In this document: positions 43,845 to 52,019 of the stretch, in pieces
Numbering within the stretch: position 1 is the stretch's first letter
Layout of the letters: the number at the start of each line of letters is the position of its first letter
Source of the DNA: DASYXZ01 sp035308965
GTDB taxonomy: Bacteria; Acidobacteriota; Terriglobia; UBA7540
NCBI GenBank assembly: GCA_035308965.1
Contig: DATGFN010000025.1
Coordinates: 116,846 to 180,845, forward strand
Reading direction: 5' to 3'
DNA: 64,000 nt
Notes under the pieces: model-generated
What the model was told of the DNA's origin: nothing
What the model saw: the letters and a program-made list of their open reading frames with translations, nothing else
Database searches by the model: none
Program-made: the position numbers and the translations under genes

Positions 43845-43930
43845 TAGTGGGTCAGTTGGATTCCTTCGTAGCGCCGGTCGGAGTTTACCCCTCCGGGGCG
43901 GGACCGCCGCTAGAACAAACTGACCCGCTA
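43845..43930. mobile_element. MITE-like element, family B copy 1 (86 bp), overlapping the P450 3' end
   Basis: The left end is TAGTGGGTCAGTT and the right end is the inverted TAGCGGGTCAGTT, 13 bp with one mismatch. The interior has GTAGCGCCGG and GTTTACCCC, both nearly repeated in the element at 50252-50311 (GTAGCGGCGG and GTTTACCCC). TA dinucleotides occur at both borders. The last ~14 codons and the stop codon of the P450 gene lie inside this element. Confidence 0.75.
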
Positions 43931-45354
43931 GGCCATTGAGGCAATCGCGGACGTTCGACGGCATGAAAACGCGCCTTCGTATTCGGGCGCAGCGTAAACG
44001 TTGGAGATGGCGTCATTTTTTCGCCGGCTGGGAATTGCAATCGAAACCGCTGGGCGATTGTGGCCAGAACCAGCTCCACTTCCATCATGGCGAACGAATT
44101 GCCGATGCATTGGCGCGGGCCGCCGCCGAAAGGGAAGTAGGCGAAGCGGGGCAATTGCCGCACGAAATCGTCCGTCCATCGGTCGGGATTGAACCGCTCG
44201 GGATCGGCGTAGAATCGCGGGTCGCGCTGAATCACCCAGGGACTCATCAGGACCTGGGTCCGGGCCGGAATGTCGAAACCGCCGATTTTGAAATTGGTCA
44301 AAGCCTCGCGCCCCAGTACATAGGCGGGCGGGTATAGCCGCATCGATTCCTTCACCACTCGTTCCGTGTAGCTCAGGCGCGGCATGTCCTGGACCTCGGG
44401 TGGCCGCCCCTCGAAGGCGTTATCCAATTCATCCAGCAGTCTGGCTTCGGATTCCGGGTGGAGGGAGAGCAGGTATAGAGTCCACGTCAACGCGACGGCG
44501 GTGGTTTCGTGTCCGGCCAGAAACAAGGTCAGCACTTCATCACGTAATTGCTCGTCCGTCATGCGGCTGCCGTCTTCGTCACGCGCGGCGAGCAGCATGG
44601 AGAGCAAATCGCCCGAGTCCTTGCCACTTTCGCGGCGCCGGGCAATAATCCCGTAAATGATTTTGTTCAGGTTCTTCACTGCCCGCCAATAGCGCCGATT
44701 GCCGGGGGTGGGGATGCTTTGCGGAACCAGCCGCCGCGCCAGACTGCGCAGGCCCACGAACTGGTCCATAAAAACCGACACGGCCTCGTTGACGGCGTTC
44801 GATTCCTCGGCCACCTCGGCGTCAAAGAGGGTCTTGCCCACGATGCGCAGTGTGAGACGCATCATGGCATCGTGCAGGTCAACGCGTTGGCCGTCGCGCC
44901 ACCCACCCAGCATCTGATTGGTATAATCCGTAATCACCTGGCCGTAGGCTTCAATCCGGCCTTTGTGAAACGCGGGTTGAGCCAGCCTGCGCTGGCGCAG
45001 CCAGAAATCGCCTTCACTGGTCAGGAGGCCGTTGCCAAAAATTCGCCGCGTCATTTGGAGGGCACGGCCCTTCTTGAATTGCCGGTAATTGGTGGCCAGC
45101 ACGGACTCTACGTGATCCGGATGGCTCAGGAAGCATCCCCGCACATTAACGAACCGGAACGCCGCGACATCGCCGTATTCTCGCGCGCACTTGGTCATAA
45201 ACCCCAAGGGGTCGCGCTGAAAACTTGTCAGGTTGCCCTTGATCAGACTTCCTTTGGGTCCGGGAGGAAGAACACCCCGGGTGGCCGCCGATACCGGCGG
45301 GTGATAACCCGGGCTCCCTTTACTCGATCTTGTCTTTTCCAGGAACGAGTTCAT
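43885..45354 (-). CDS. Cytochrome P450
   Basis: A 489-residue haem-thiolate monooxygenase without a membrane anchor. The I-helix oxygen-binding motif is AGHETTAV (~280), the K-helix ExxR is ESMRLYPP (~340), the PERF-like segment is DPERFNPDRW (~387) and the haem-cysteine motif is FPFGGGPRQCIGNSF (~407-421). The sequence type is closest to soluble bacterial CYPs related to the CYP102/CYP4 group. Redox partners are not encoded adjacent to it; the ferredoxin-NADP reductase-like gene at 52402 is a candidate. The last ~14 residues (from GSVCSSGG) are encoded within a short inserted element, so the C-terminus is not original. Confidence 0.93.
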   Translation of the reverse strand: MNSFLEKTRSSKGSPGYHPPVSAATRGVLPPGPKGSLIKGNLTSFQRDPLGFMTKCAREYGDVAAFRFVNVRGCFLSHPDHVESVLATNYRQFKKGRALQMTRRIFGNGLLTSEGDFWLRQRRLAQPAFHKGRIEAYGQVITDYTNQMLGGWRDGQRVDLHDAMMRLTLRIVGKTLFDAEVAEESNAVNEAVSVFMDQFVGLRSLARRLVPQSIPTPGNRRYWRAVKNLNKIIYGIIARRRESGKDSGDLLSMLLAARDEDGSRMTDEQLRDEVLTLFLAGHETTAVALTWTLYLLSLHPESEARLLDELDNAFEGRPPEVQDMPRLSYTERVVKESMRLYPPAYVLGREALTNFKIGGFDIPARTQVLMSPWVIQRDPRFYADPERFNPDRWTDDFVRQLPRFAYFPFGGGPRQCIGNSFAMMEVELVLATIAQRFRLQFPAGEKMTPSPTFTLRPNTKARFHAVERPRLPQWPSGSVCSSGGPAPEG

Positions 45355-45448
45355 GGGCGGGGTTCAGGTGGCGCTAAGCGGAACTCCTATTTTAGTTTCC
45401 CAGTTTCCCTACTTCAGGCGGCCAAACCGCCGCTCCGACGAGGCCGCT

Positions 45449-46531
45449 TTATCGGAACAGATGCATGTGAAGAGTCAGATATTTTTTCGGATTCTTCATG
45501 AAATCATTCAGGAAATCCCGCAGGGTCTTGGAGCTTTCGTTTAGATTGTTAAAGAGCGAGGGGTCGGTGGAAAGTTTTCCTAGAGAGCCTTCGCCTTTCT
45601 CGATGCGCTCGCTGATCGTATCCAGCCTCGCGATAGTCTCGTTCATGCGATTGTAAAGCTGGGGATCGTTTACCATCTTCGCCATCGTACCCTGCCCGTT
45701 GTTCAACTTGTCCATCAGTTCGTTGCCGCGCGTCTCTATTTTGTGCAAGTCGTCATACACGGAAGGATCGTTGATGAACTTGGCGGCGCTGCCTTTGCCG
45801 TGCTGGATGTCATCCATGACCTCATTCAGCCGGTTCAGGGTTAGTACAGTCTGTTTGTAGACTGAATCGTCCACCATAAATTTTCCCAACGTTCCCTGGC
45901 CTTTTTCCACATTGGCCACCAGCCGGTCCAAGCCGGCGGTGGCGTCATTCATGCGATTGGCGAGGGTCGGCTCGAAGAGTAGTTGGTGGATCGAGCCTTT
46001 GCCGGTTTTGATCTGGTCGGTGATGTCGTTCAGTGCCGCACTCAGGACGCGGAGGTTGGTGATCACATCGTTGGCGTTTTGCATGATTTGCTTGATGTCC
46101 CCTGCTTCACGGCTCTGCACCACTCCTTCATTGGGAAGGACGGCCTGGCCCTGGCCGCCGCGGGAGATGTCAATAAACCCGTCGCCCAGCAGGCCCGCTG
46201 TCTCAATGCTGGCCACAGAGTCGGCGCGAATGCTGTCCTGATAGCGCTTGGTAACCTTCATCACCACTTCCACCGAGCGGTTGGGATCCTGGTAGGGCGA
46301 CAGTTGGATCTTGGTCACATTGCCCACGGCAATTCCCGCCAGTTGAACTTCAGCGCCCTCATGCACGCCGCCGGCGCTGGCGAAATAAGTCTTAAGCGTG
46401 TAACGGCGGCTGAGGAAGCCGCCCACCTGCCCGCTGATAAAAAATATTCCCGCGCCCAATACGACTAAACTGACCAGCACCAGAAGGCCTACGCGTAGTT
46501 GAGCCCACTCAATCTGTTTCCGTCGCGGCAT
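45449..46531 (-). CDS. MCE-family (MlaD-like) lipid-transport protein
   Basis: A 360-residue protein with one N-terminal membrane segment (~13-33, VGLLVLVSLVVLGAGIFFISG), the MCE domain (~38-115, YTLKTYFASAGGVHEGAEVQLAGIAVGNV) and a long helical tail (~150-350) made of repeated units containing an NGQGTMAKMVNDP-like motif (KGSIHQLLFEP, KGQGTLGKFMVDD, HGKGSAAKFINDP, NGQGTMAKMVNDP, KGEGSLGKLSTDP). MCE proteins form rings or tubes that carry lipids between membranes. The YrbE permease and the ATPase normally encoded nearby are absent from this window. GGAGGGAG precedes the start. Confidence 0.9.
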   Translation of the reverse strand: MPRRKQIEWAQLRVGLLVLVSLVVLGAGIFFISGQVGGFLSRRYTLKTYFASAGGVHEGAEVQLAGIAVGNVTKIQLSPYQDPNRSVEVVMKVTKRYQDSIRADSVASIETAGLLGDGFIDISRGGQGQAVLPNEGVVQSREAGDIKQIMQNANDVITNLRVLSAALNDITDQIKTGKGSIHQLLFEPTLANRMNDATAGLDRLVANVEKGQGTLGKFMVDDSVYKQTVLTLNRLNEVMDDIQHGKGSAAKFINDPSVYDDLHKIETRGNELMDKLNNGQGTMAKMVNDPQLYNRMNETIARLDTISERIEKGEGSLGKLSTDPSLFNNLNESSKTLRDFLNDFMKNPKKYLTLHMHLFR

Positions 46532-46900
46532 GGTTCATCTCCCTCCTGCAATTCGTATGGGCTTATTGTAGACCATTCCCATTCCCGGGCGGGGTACGAG
46601 TTAGATCTGAATTATGAATTCTGAATTATGAGGTATGAATGGAATTGGTTTCGACAGCCGGATTTCTGATGAGCGTGGCCGGGCGCGGGAGAGGGAAGAA
46701 TGGCAAATGGCAAATGTCAAATTGCAAATGGGAAATGTGAAGGCGGAACGGATCGAGGGCAGGACCACCAAAGCAGACCTTGGGGCTCCTTCCTTCTCTC
46801 CCCAAGAGAAGGCCATGCGTTGTTTGACGGCTTGCTCCCTCTAGGCGGGGAAGGAGGGGAACCCACTCTCTGCCCTGCGGTGGGCGGCCATCGCGCATTA
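46532..46900. repeat. Intergenic low-complexity repeats (369 bp, no gene seen)
   Basis: It holds a 14-bp direct repeat (TCTGAATTATGA at 46606 and again at 46620) and an AAATG-rich tract at 46700-46743 (GGCAAATGTCAAATTG, then AAATGGGAAATGTGA). The latter recurs at 49271-49314. No open frame with a ribosome-binding site is present, and no clear promoter. Confidence 0.7.
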
Positions 46901-48799
46901 CTATTTCTGGGGCGGTGTCGGAGTCTTAGTTTCAGGATCCGCCAGAGTAAAATTGATGGTGACGGTTGTAGTGACAGGAGCCTGGAAAGGTTTGGAAAAC
47001 TGCCACTGTCGGACCGCGTCGATGGCAGATTTCGCCAGGGCGGGCGGACCGCTTTCTATTTCAACATCGGAAACACTGCCTTCCTCGTCCAAGGTTACTT
47101 GCAAGACTACGTCGCCCTGGATGTGAGCGGCCTTTGCTTCCCGCGGATAGACGGGCGCAACAGTTTTTACCGGCTTGGGAGTGAATGTCCCTTCAGTGTG
47201 TACGCGCGCCGCCCTTAATTCCTCCTCGGCTTTCGCGATGCGGGCCTCCAGTTCGGCCTTTTGGGCCTTCATCATGGCGATTTGTTGCTCCCGGGCTTGC
47301 ACTTGATTGGTGTCCTGACTTGCCTTCACTTTGGCGGCAAGCTCCTCTTCTTGATCTCGCATGCGCTTGATCGCCAGGTTTTGTTCTTCCGCCATCTCGC
47401 CTTGCTGCTCGGCCCTGGCTCGCTCGATTTGCGCTTTTACGGCCGCGAGTTTTTCCTCATCGCTTGTCTCCTTCGCAAGGGTGAAGTTGACCGTCACCGT
47501 GCTCTCCACCTCATCAGGCTGCCGGGCATACTTCCACTGCCGCACGGCTTCCATGGCGGCTTTGGCCAGCAACTCGTTCCCACTCTCGACTCTTACGTCC
47601 GAAACTTCGCCATTCTCTTCCACCGTGATTCTCAATTTCACAGTGCCCTCAATTTTCGCCACCTTGGCGAGTGGTGGATAAAGGGGCTGAACCTTGTGAA
47701 CCGGCGTCAGTTCAGAGGCATCCTGACTCGAGTTGGGGGGAGTGACCTTTTGACCAGCCGGTTCTTCTGCGGCCTCCGGACTTGCCACAATTCGCCCGCT
47801 GGCCGTTATCGGATCGACTCGTTCAGCGGGAGCAGGAGTTTCGAGGGGCCGCGCTTTCAACGGGAACGCGCGCACCCCCACTTGAGCCGTCAAGAAAAGA
47901 AATGCGAGAGCGATGCTTAGAGAAAGGACAAGTCGGGGTTTGGACATGGAAGCCTCCTTCAAAATCAGCGCCACTCGCTGGGCAAGCTGGTTCTCATTCA
48001 TGAATTCAGGGGCGGGCACGGTGAGCGGCCACGCAGGGCCGCCGGCGATATCGAGCAGCGCCCGCAGATAGGGTTGTCGCGCTTCGGTTAAGTGCAAAAC
48101 CTCGCGGTCCACCGATTGTTCCCGGGCCAAGCGAATGCGCCGAACGATCCACGCCATGCCGGGATGAAACCAGAATAGGGCGAGAATAATCTCTTCCGAC
48201 ATATTGAAAAACCAATGCGCGTGGCGCACGTGGATCAGTTCATGGCACGCGATGGCGCGCTGGCAGTCAGCCTCCATCGCTGCGACTCGGGCGGGGAAGA
48301 GGATAAGAGGTCGATTGCTTCCAAAGGTGACCGGCCCGCCAATCTCTTCGGAAAGCATCAGTGCGGAAGAGACGCCGAGTCGGGAGTAGATCTCACTCAC
48401 CGCGGGAGGCACCGGATCCCACGGGCATGCCAGGCGACCGTAACGACGGAGCCGGAATAGGCCGAAAACTATTCGAAACAAGCGGAGAGCAAAGCCCAGA
48501 CCGAGAGCGACTGCGACTACGTTGAAGATTGGAAAGCCGTTGTGAGCCGGTTTGATGGCGCCCGCCCCAAATTCGATTCCTACCGCTGCAACTTCGTTAG
48601 TGAGCACAACCACTGCTTGCTTCCACGGTTCAATCAACGGCAAGGCGAGGCAGGCTGCGAGCAAGGTCTGCCAATATGCCAGGCTCACTTTGGGGGCGCG
48701 AAGCCGGAGGACGGTTGCCACTCCCGTTCCGATGATGGTCAGGAGGGCGATCTGAACGCTGTAAGCCGCGAGGTTGTCAAACCAAAGAGGAGCGATCAT
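46901..48799 (-). CDS. M56 metallopeptidase (BlaR1-like) with two TonB C-terminal domains
   Basis: A 632-residue fusion protein. The N-terminal ~300 residues have four membrane segments and the zinc-protease motif HELIHVRHAH (~193-202), with EQSVDREVLHL downstream, as in BlaR1/MecR1. The usual penicillin-binding sensor domain is missing. Instead, residues ~375-450 and ~555-625 are two TonB C-terminal-like domains (PLYPPLAKVAKIEGTVKLRI and PVYPREAKAAHIQGDVVLQV), separated by a Glu/Lys/Ala-rich coiled coil (~455-540). It overlaps the repressor gene by 4 nt. By analogy with BlaR1-BlaI, it may sense an envelope signal and cleave the repressor, but TonB-like ends suggest an additional periplasmic role. 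Confidence 0.88.
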   Translation of the reverse strand: MIAPLWFDNLAAYSVQIALLTIIGTGVATVLRLRAPKVSLAYWQTLLAACLALPLIEPWKQAVVVLTNEVAAVGIEFGAGAIKPAHNGFPIFNVVAVALGLGFALRLFRIVFGLFRLRRYGRLACPWDPVPPAVSEIYSRLGVSSALMLSEEIGGPVTFGSNRPLILFPARVAAMEADCQRAIACHELIHVRHAHWFFNMSEEIILALFWFHPGMAWIVRRIRLAREQSVDREVLHLTEARQPYLRALLDIAGGPAWPLTVPAPEFMNENQLAQRVALILKEASMSKPRLVLSLSIALAFLFLTAQVGVRAFPLKARPLETPAPAERVDPITASGRIVASPEAAEEPAGQKVTPPNSSQDASELTPVHKVQPLYPPLAKVAKIEGTVKLRITVEENGEVSDVRVESGNELLAKAAMEAVRQWKYARQPDEVESTVTVNFTLAKETSDEEKLAAVKAQIERARAEQQGEMAEEQNLAIKRMRDQEEELAAKVKASQDTNQVQAREQQIAMMKAQKAELEARIAKAEEELRAARVHTEGTFTPKPVKTVAPVYPREAKAAHIQGDVVLQVTLDEEGSVSDVEIESGPPALAKSAIDAVRQWQFSKPFQAPVTTTVTINFTLADPETKTPTPPQK

Positions 48800-49176
48800 T
48801 CGTTTTCCTGAATCATGCGCGCGATTTCCGCCAGGTCGCTTTTGGATAGACGCTTTTCTTTTACCAGGTGGACCATCAATGGTTCCGCCGACCCATCAAA
48901 AACACGGTTCACAAATTCCCGCACCATGGCGCGAATTACCTGCTTCTGGGGCCGGGCGGTTCCATAGACGTAAGCGCGGTCGCCCGCCACGGTGCGCCGG
49001 ATCAGGTGTCCCTTCTCTTCCAGGGTTTTCATAGTGGTCATCACGCTGGTGTAGGCGATCTTTCGCTTTTCGAGGAGCGCCTCATAAACGTCGCGCACCG
49101 TGGCGCGATCCAGCCGCCAAACGATCTTCATGATTTCCAATTCGTGCTGGGTCAAGGTCGGGCTTGTCGGTCGCAT
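48796..49176 (-). CDS. BlaI/MecI-family transcriptional repressor
   Basis: A 126-residue winged-helix repressor (TLTQHELEIMKIVWRLDRATVRDVYEALLEK at ~6-36; TSVMTTMKTLEEKGHLIRR at ~42-60) with a C-terminal dimerisation tail containing the region where BlaI is normally cleaved. It pairs with the M56 protein encoded 4 nt downstream in overlap. The start is ATG 49176 with no ribosome-binding site, and the -10 box ends only 6 nt upstream, so the mRNA is predicted to be leaderless. An inverted repeat lies over that -10 box, which predicts autorepression. Confidence 0.92.
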   Translation of the reverse strand: MRPTSPTLTQHELEIMKIVWRLDRATVRDVYEALLEKRKIAYTSVMTTMKTLEEKGHLIRRTVAGDRAYVYGTARPQKQVIRAMVREFVNRVFDGSAEPLMVHLVKEKRLSKSDLAEIARMIQENE

Positions 49177-49177
49177 A

Positions 49178-49195
49178 CTAGTTATATAGTACTAG
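49178..49195. promoter_or_regulatory. BlaI-type operator candidate
   Basis: CTAGT at 49178-49182 and ACTAG at 49191-49195 form a perfect inverted repeat with an 8-nt spacer, with further near-symmetry inside (ACTA..TAGT). It covers the -10 box at 49183-49188. TACTA/TAGTA half-sites are in line with known BlaI-type operators. Confidence 0.6.
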
Positions 49196-49212
49196 CGGGA
49201 TAGTCTTGTCAA
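49183..49212 (-). promoter_or_regulatory. Sigma-70 promoter of the BlaI-M56/TonB operon
   Basis: On the minus strand, TTGACA (49212-49207) and TATATA (49188-49183) have an 18-bp spacer. The -10 ends 6 nt before the start codon, so transcription should begin at or very near the A of ATG. Confidence 0.75.
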
Positions 49213-49270
49213 GGGAAAAATTCAATGGTGGTGGTTCTTACCGCCTGGCCCCGTGGGGAGGGCAGAAAAG

Positions 49271-49314
49271 AATGGCGATTGGCAAATGTCAAATTGTAAA
49301 TGGCAAATGTGAGG
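49271..49314. repeat. AAATG-rich repeat, second copy
   Basis: It contains GGCAAATGTCAAATTG followed by TAAATGGCAAATGTGA. The match with the copy at 46700-46743 is almost complete over 34 bp. Confidence 0.75.
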
Positions 49315-49368
49315 GCCATGCGCATTATGGTTTGGACAACCGAAAGCCGGCCTGGAACCACAGGTGCT

Positions 49369-50142
49369 CTATTGCGCTTTGGGTTTCTCGAATCGGGCGT
49401 CGTCCACGGAAACGTTATTCTGAATGGTGGTGAAACGGATATCGTAATCGAAGTCCGGGCAGGTTTGACGCCACATGAAAGGGAACTTCACACCGTCCAC
49501 ATCGCGATAGTCTCCAAAAGTAGTTTGAAGGACGCTTTGGCCGTCGTCGTTAACGTAAGGCGTATCGGTCCGCAGCAGCAAACCGGATTGGGTGGAGAAA
49601 TACCATCTTTCCATGGCCCCGTCGCCGGCAAACGCCTCAATCACGTACGCTTCCTCGGCCCCGACTTTTTCTCTGCCTTTCAAAGTCATTTTGGGGTAGA
49701 GGATCTTAAGTTGGATTTCGCGATAGAAATTAAATTCGCGCTTCATGGCTGGAAGATCTTTCGCGCCCACATCCTGCGGGCCTTCGTCAGGATCATAGAC
49801 CACCCAGCCCGCCTTGCCGTTGTAGGCGCGCGGCGCGGGTCCGTTGCTCGGAATCTCCAGGGAGAAAAATTCCTTGTCCGGCGCTTTCTTGTAAATCTCG
49901 AGCGTCCCCGCTTCGCCCGTATCGGTAAGAATCACCGATGCCTTCATGACGCGGGTTGTAAATTTTTCAAGCGCGGCCCGGCCGCCCATGGACGCCACGT
50001 ACTTTTCAAGCACCTGATCGACGGTGGGATTCGCCTCCGCGGTTTGAATCACGGGCGCGCTGCCGTCGGTTTTTACGCGGCTAGCCCCACTTGGGAGGGC
50101 AATCATTTCCACGACTAGAAGAACCATCAGAGCTTTCTTCAT
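49369..50142 (-). CDS. LolA-like outer-membrane lipoprotein-sorting protein
   Basis: A 257-residue protein from ATG at 50142 (GGAG about 9 nt upstream), with a signal peptide (KKALMVLLVVEMIALPSGAS). The mature part has a helix (VDQVLEKYVASMGGRAALEKF) followed by a long antiparallel β-sheet with AGTLEIYKKAPDKEFF, GKAGWVVYDPDEG and MERWYFSTQSGLLLR. This is the outer-membrane lipoprotein-sorting pattern (LolA/LolB superfold) frequent in Acidobacteriota. It is a single gene downstream of the BlaI promoter region and transcribed from its own upstream region (50143-50250). Its ligand may be a lipid or lipoprotein. It is only distantly like the 6131-6886 product. Confidence 0.8.
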   Translation of the reverse strand: MKKALMVLLVVEMIALPSGASRVKTDGSAPVIQTAEANPTVDQVLEKYVASMGGRAALEKFTTRVMKASVILTDTGEAGTLEIYKKAPDKEFFSLEIPSNGPAPRAYNGKAGWVVYDPDEGPQDVGAKDLPAMKREFNFYREIQLKILYPKMTLKGREKVGAEEAYVIEAFAGDGAMERWYFSTQSGLLLRTDTPYVNDDGQSVLQTTFGDYRDVDGVKFPFMWRQTCPDFDYDIRFTTIQNNVSVDDARFEKPKAQ

Positions 50143-50251
50143 AGGCTTGTCTCCAGCGTCTTTGGTAATTGTGTTCGTAAAGAATGCCGTCAATCAAGTA
50201 CTATTTAATGACCGCGTAACTTTGACCGAGGCACGAGTCGCGAAGTGTGGG

Positions 50252-50311
50252 TAATGGGTTAGCTTAGTTTTGTAGCGGCGGGTTTACCCCGCCATTTCAA
50301 CTGACCCACTA
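50252..50311. mobile_element. MITE-like element, family B copy 2 (60 bp)
   Basis: The left end is TAATGGGTTAG and the right end is inverted TAGTGGGTCAGTT, with GTAGCGGCGGGTTTACCCCG inside, which matches the interior of the element at 43845-43930. It lies just upstream of the SIS-domain gene. Confidence 0.7.
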
Positions 50312-50340
50312 CCGGAGTTTTTTCTCAAAGGACAATCGAA

Positions 50341-51393
50341 ATGGCTATGGATCTCCATCAGCAGGTTTTAAGCGGACCTCGCGATTTGCGCGAGACGATG
50401 GAAAAAGGACGGACGGAATTTGAAGCGATAGTCCGCCGGATCCGCTGGGATGATGGGCCGATGTTTGTGGTGGGCACGGGGCCGTCCTACTTCGCGGCGC
50501 TCACCTGTGTTTATGCTTTCGAGGGGTTGGTGGGAATCCCTGTGATCGCCCAAAGGGCGGGTGATTTTGAGGCCTATTCGACCTCTGTATTGCGCCCGCG
50601 GTCGGTTGTCCTGGCGCTCTCGAATTCGGGCGAGACTGCGGACACGCTCGAGGCCGCCCGCGCGGCGCGAGCGCGGGGCGCCATCGTGCTGGCCATCACC
50701 AACAACCCCGCGGGTACGCTGGCGCGAACGGCGGACTTGGTGATCCTGCTGCGCGCCGAGGGAGCAGCAGAAACCCTCCTCTCCGCGGGATTGTGCCAGC
50801 AGGCCGCGGTCGGTTACCTGGCCCTGATCGCGGCGCAAGTCTTAAAGCGGCATCATCATCACCTCGACGTCTTGGAAGAGGAATACGCCAAACTGCCCGG
50901 GAACGTGGAGCGGATTCAAACTCACTTGCAGGACGCCGTGCAATCCCTGGCTGGCGAATTAAAAAACTTGTCCGCGCTGTCGGTGGTGGGTGGCGGGTTC
51001 TACCATCCCATTGCCCTACAGGCGGCGGGGCTACTCGAAAGATACTGCCGCATGCGCGCTTGGGGTATGGATGAGGGCGCGTTTCGCGCCGATGCACCCG
51101 CCCCCGGCGGGGAGGCGGGCGCAGTCCTGTTTCTTTCCGGCACCCACTGCCGGGTCAAGAAGAGAATGCACGCGATTTCCGGTGAAGCGCAGAAAGGCGG
51201 CATGAAGATTTCTTCAGTGACGGACGCCAACGATCGCCCGCTCCAGGAGGCTTCCACCCTTTCTCTCCTGCTTCCCGAATTGACTGAGATGGTGGGCGCC
51301 ACGCTCACTCTGGCGCTGGTGCAATCGCTTGCCGAACACGCGAACCGCCATGCCAAACGCGATCCTCGCGCGCGGAACACGAGCCCCGAATGA
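50341..51393 (+). CDS. SIS-domain sugar isomerase-like protein
   Basis: A 350-residue protein with two sugar-isomerase (SIS) domains. The first (~35-190) has VVGTGPSYFAA and the phosphosugar-binding ALSNSGETADTLEA followed by AITNNPAGTLARTADLVILL. The second (~205-340) has SVVGGGFYHPIALQAAGLLERY and ends in an SLAEHANRHAKR helix. Such tandem SIS proteins are the isomerase half of GlmS or the AgaS/FrlB family of aminosugar or glucoselysine metabolism. There is no glutaminase domain. AAAGGA is 7 nt upstream of ATG 50341. No sugar-uptake or kinase gene is nearby, so the substrate remains open. Confidence 0.88.
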   Translation: MAMDLHQQVLSGPRDLRETMEKGRTEFEAIVRRIRWDDGPMFVVGTGPSYFAALTCVYAFEGLVGIPVIAQRAGDFEAYSTSVLRPRSVVLALSNSGETADTLEAARAARARGAIVLAITNNPAGTLARTADLVILLRAEGAAETLLSAGLCQQAAVGYLALIAAQVLKRHHHHLDVLEEEYAKLPGNVERIQTHLQDAVQSLAGELKNLSALSVVGGGFYHPIALQAAGLLERYCRMRAWGMDEGAFRADAPAPGGEAGAVLFLSGTHCRVKKRMHAISGEAQKGGMKISSVTDANDRPLQEASTLSLLLPELTEMVGATLTLALVQSLAEHANRHAKRDPRARNTSPE

Positions 51394-51487
51394 GGCGCGG
51401 GGGAACCTGAACGTACTTTACGCAAGTTGTCAATAAACCAAGTCCGTACTATTGACTTTGGGTTGCCCACTATGCTTCAATCCTGAT

Positions 51488-51826
51488 ATGGACATAGCAA
51501 AACGTTTAAGAGAAATTCGCGAATCCAAAAGTCTGTCTCAAGGTGATATTGAAAGACGATCAGGTCTTTTACGCTCCTACATCTCTCGCGTTGAAGGCGG
51601 CTATACTGCGCCATCCCTTTCGACTTTGGAGAAATTTGCCAAAGCTCTGGGAGTCGAGCCCTATCAGCTCATTTACGAGGGATCGGGCCGCCCCAGCAGC
51701 CCCAAGGTACCGGAGCAGGCAGGTGTGTCAGGCTCGGCCAGGCGGTTGGTGAAACTCTATGAGGGTATGTCGAGTCCCAATCGCAAATTGCTGATGACCA
51801 TGGCGACCAAGCTTGGCAAACACTGA
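51488..51826 (+). CDS. XRE-family helix-turn-helix regulator
   Basis: A 112-residue protein from ATG at 51488. The N-terminal Cro/C1-type helix-turn-helix is IAKRLREIRESKSLSQGDIERRSG (~3-26), with the recognition helix in SYISRVEGGYTAPSLSTLEKFAKALG. The remaining ~45 residues are a short basic tail, so no ligand-binding domain is present. In family relatives of Acidobacteriota the same 112-residue form recurs as a lone regulator. It is preceded by an A+T-rich segment with a possible -35 (TTGACT at 51453), so it may have its own promoter. Its target is not known. It is 94 bp after the SIS gene. Confidence 0.85.
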   Translation: MDIAKRLREIRESKSLSQGDIERRSGLLRSYISRVEGGYTAPSLSTLEKFAKALGVEPYQLIYEGSGRPSSPKVPEQAGVSGSARRLVKLYEGMSSPNRKLLMTMATKLGKH

Positions 51827-51930
51827 GCCAGTGTGAAGCTTTTGGACAATAGCCATCCTCGCCGGATTCATAACCGGAGGGCGGGGCGGAAGTGTTCGAT
51901 GTAACTGTCTTGGTGTAACTTGTGTGAATA

Positions 51931-51951
51931 AACCCTTTAAAGTAAAGGGTT
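51931..51951. terminator. Perfect 9-bp hairpin after the XRE gene (putative terminator)
   Basis: AACCCTTTA and TAAAGGGTT are perfect inverted copies around a 3-nt loop, between the XRE gene and the convergent tRNA-Arg gene. There is no long T run, so termination is uncertain; it could also be an operator. Confidence 0.45.
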
Positions 51952-52019
51952 CGGTTTAACCCGCCTGCTTTTCAATTCCCCCCACATTTCTATGAAATGC
52001 TTGAAAGCGATTATGTGAT

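Noticed and set aside
44548..45501. Plus-strand open frame of 317 codons
   Set aside because: It is antisense to the cytochrome P450 gene and appears only because of the G+C-rich third codon positions.
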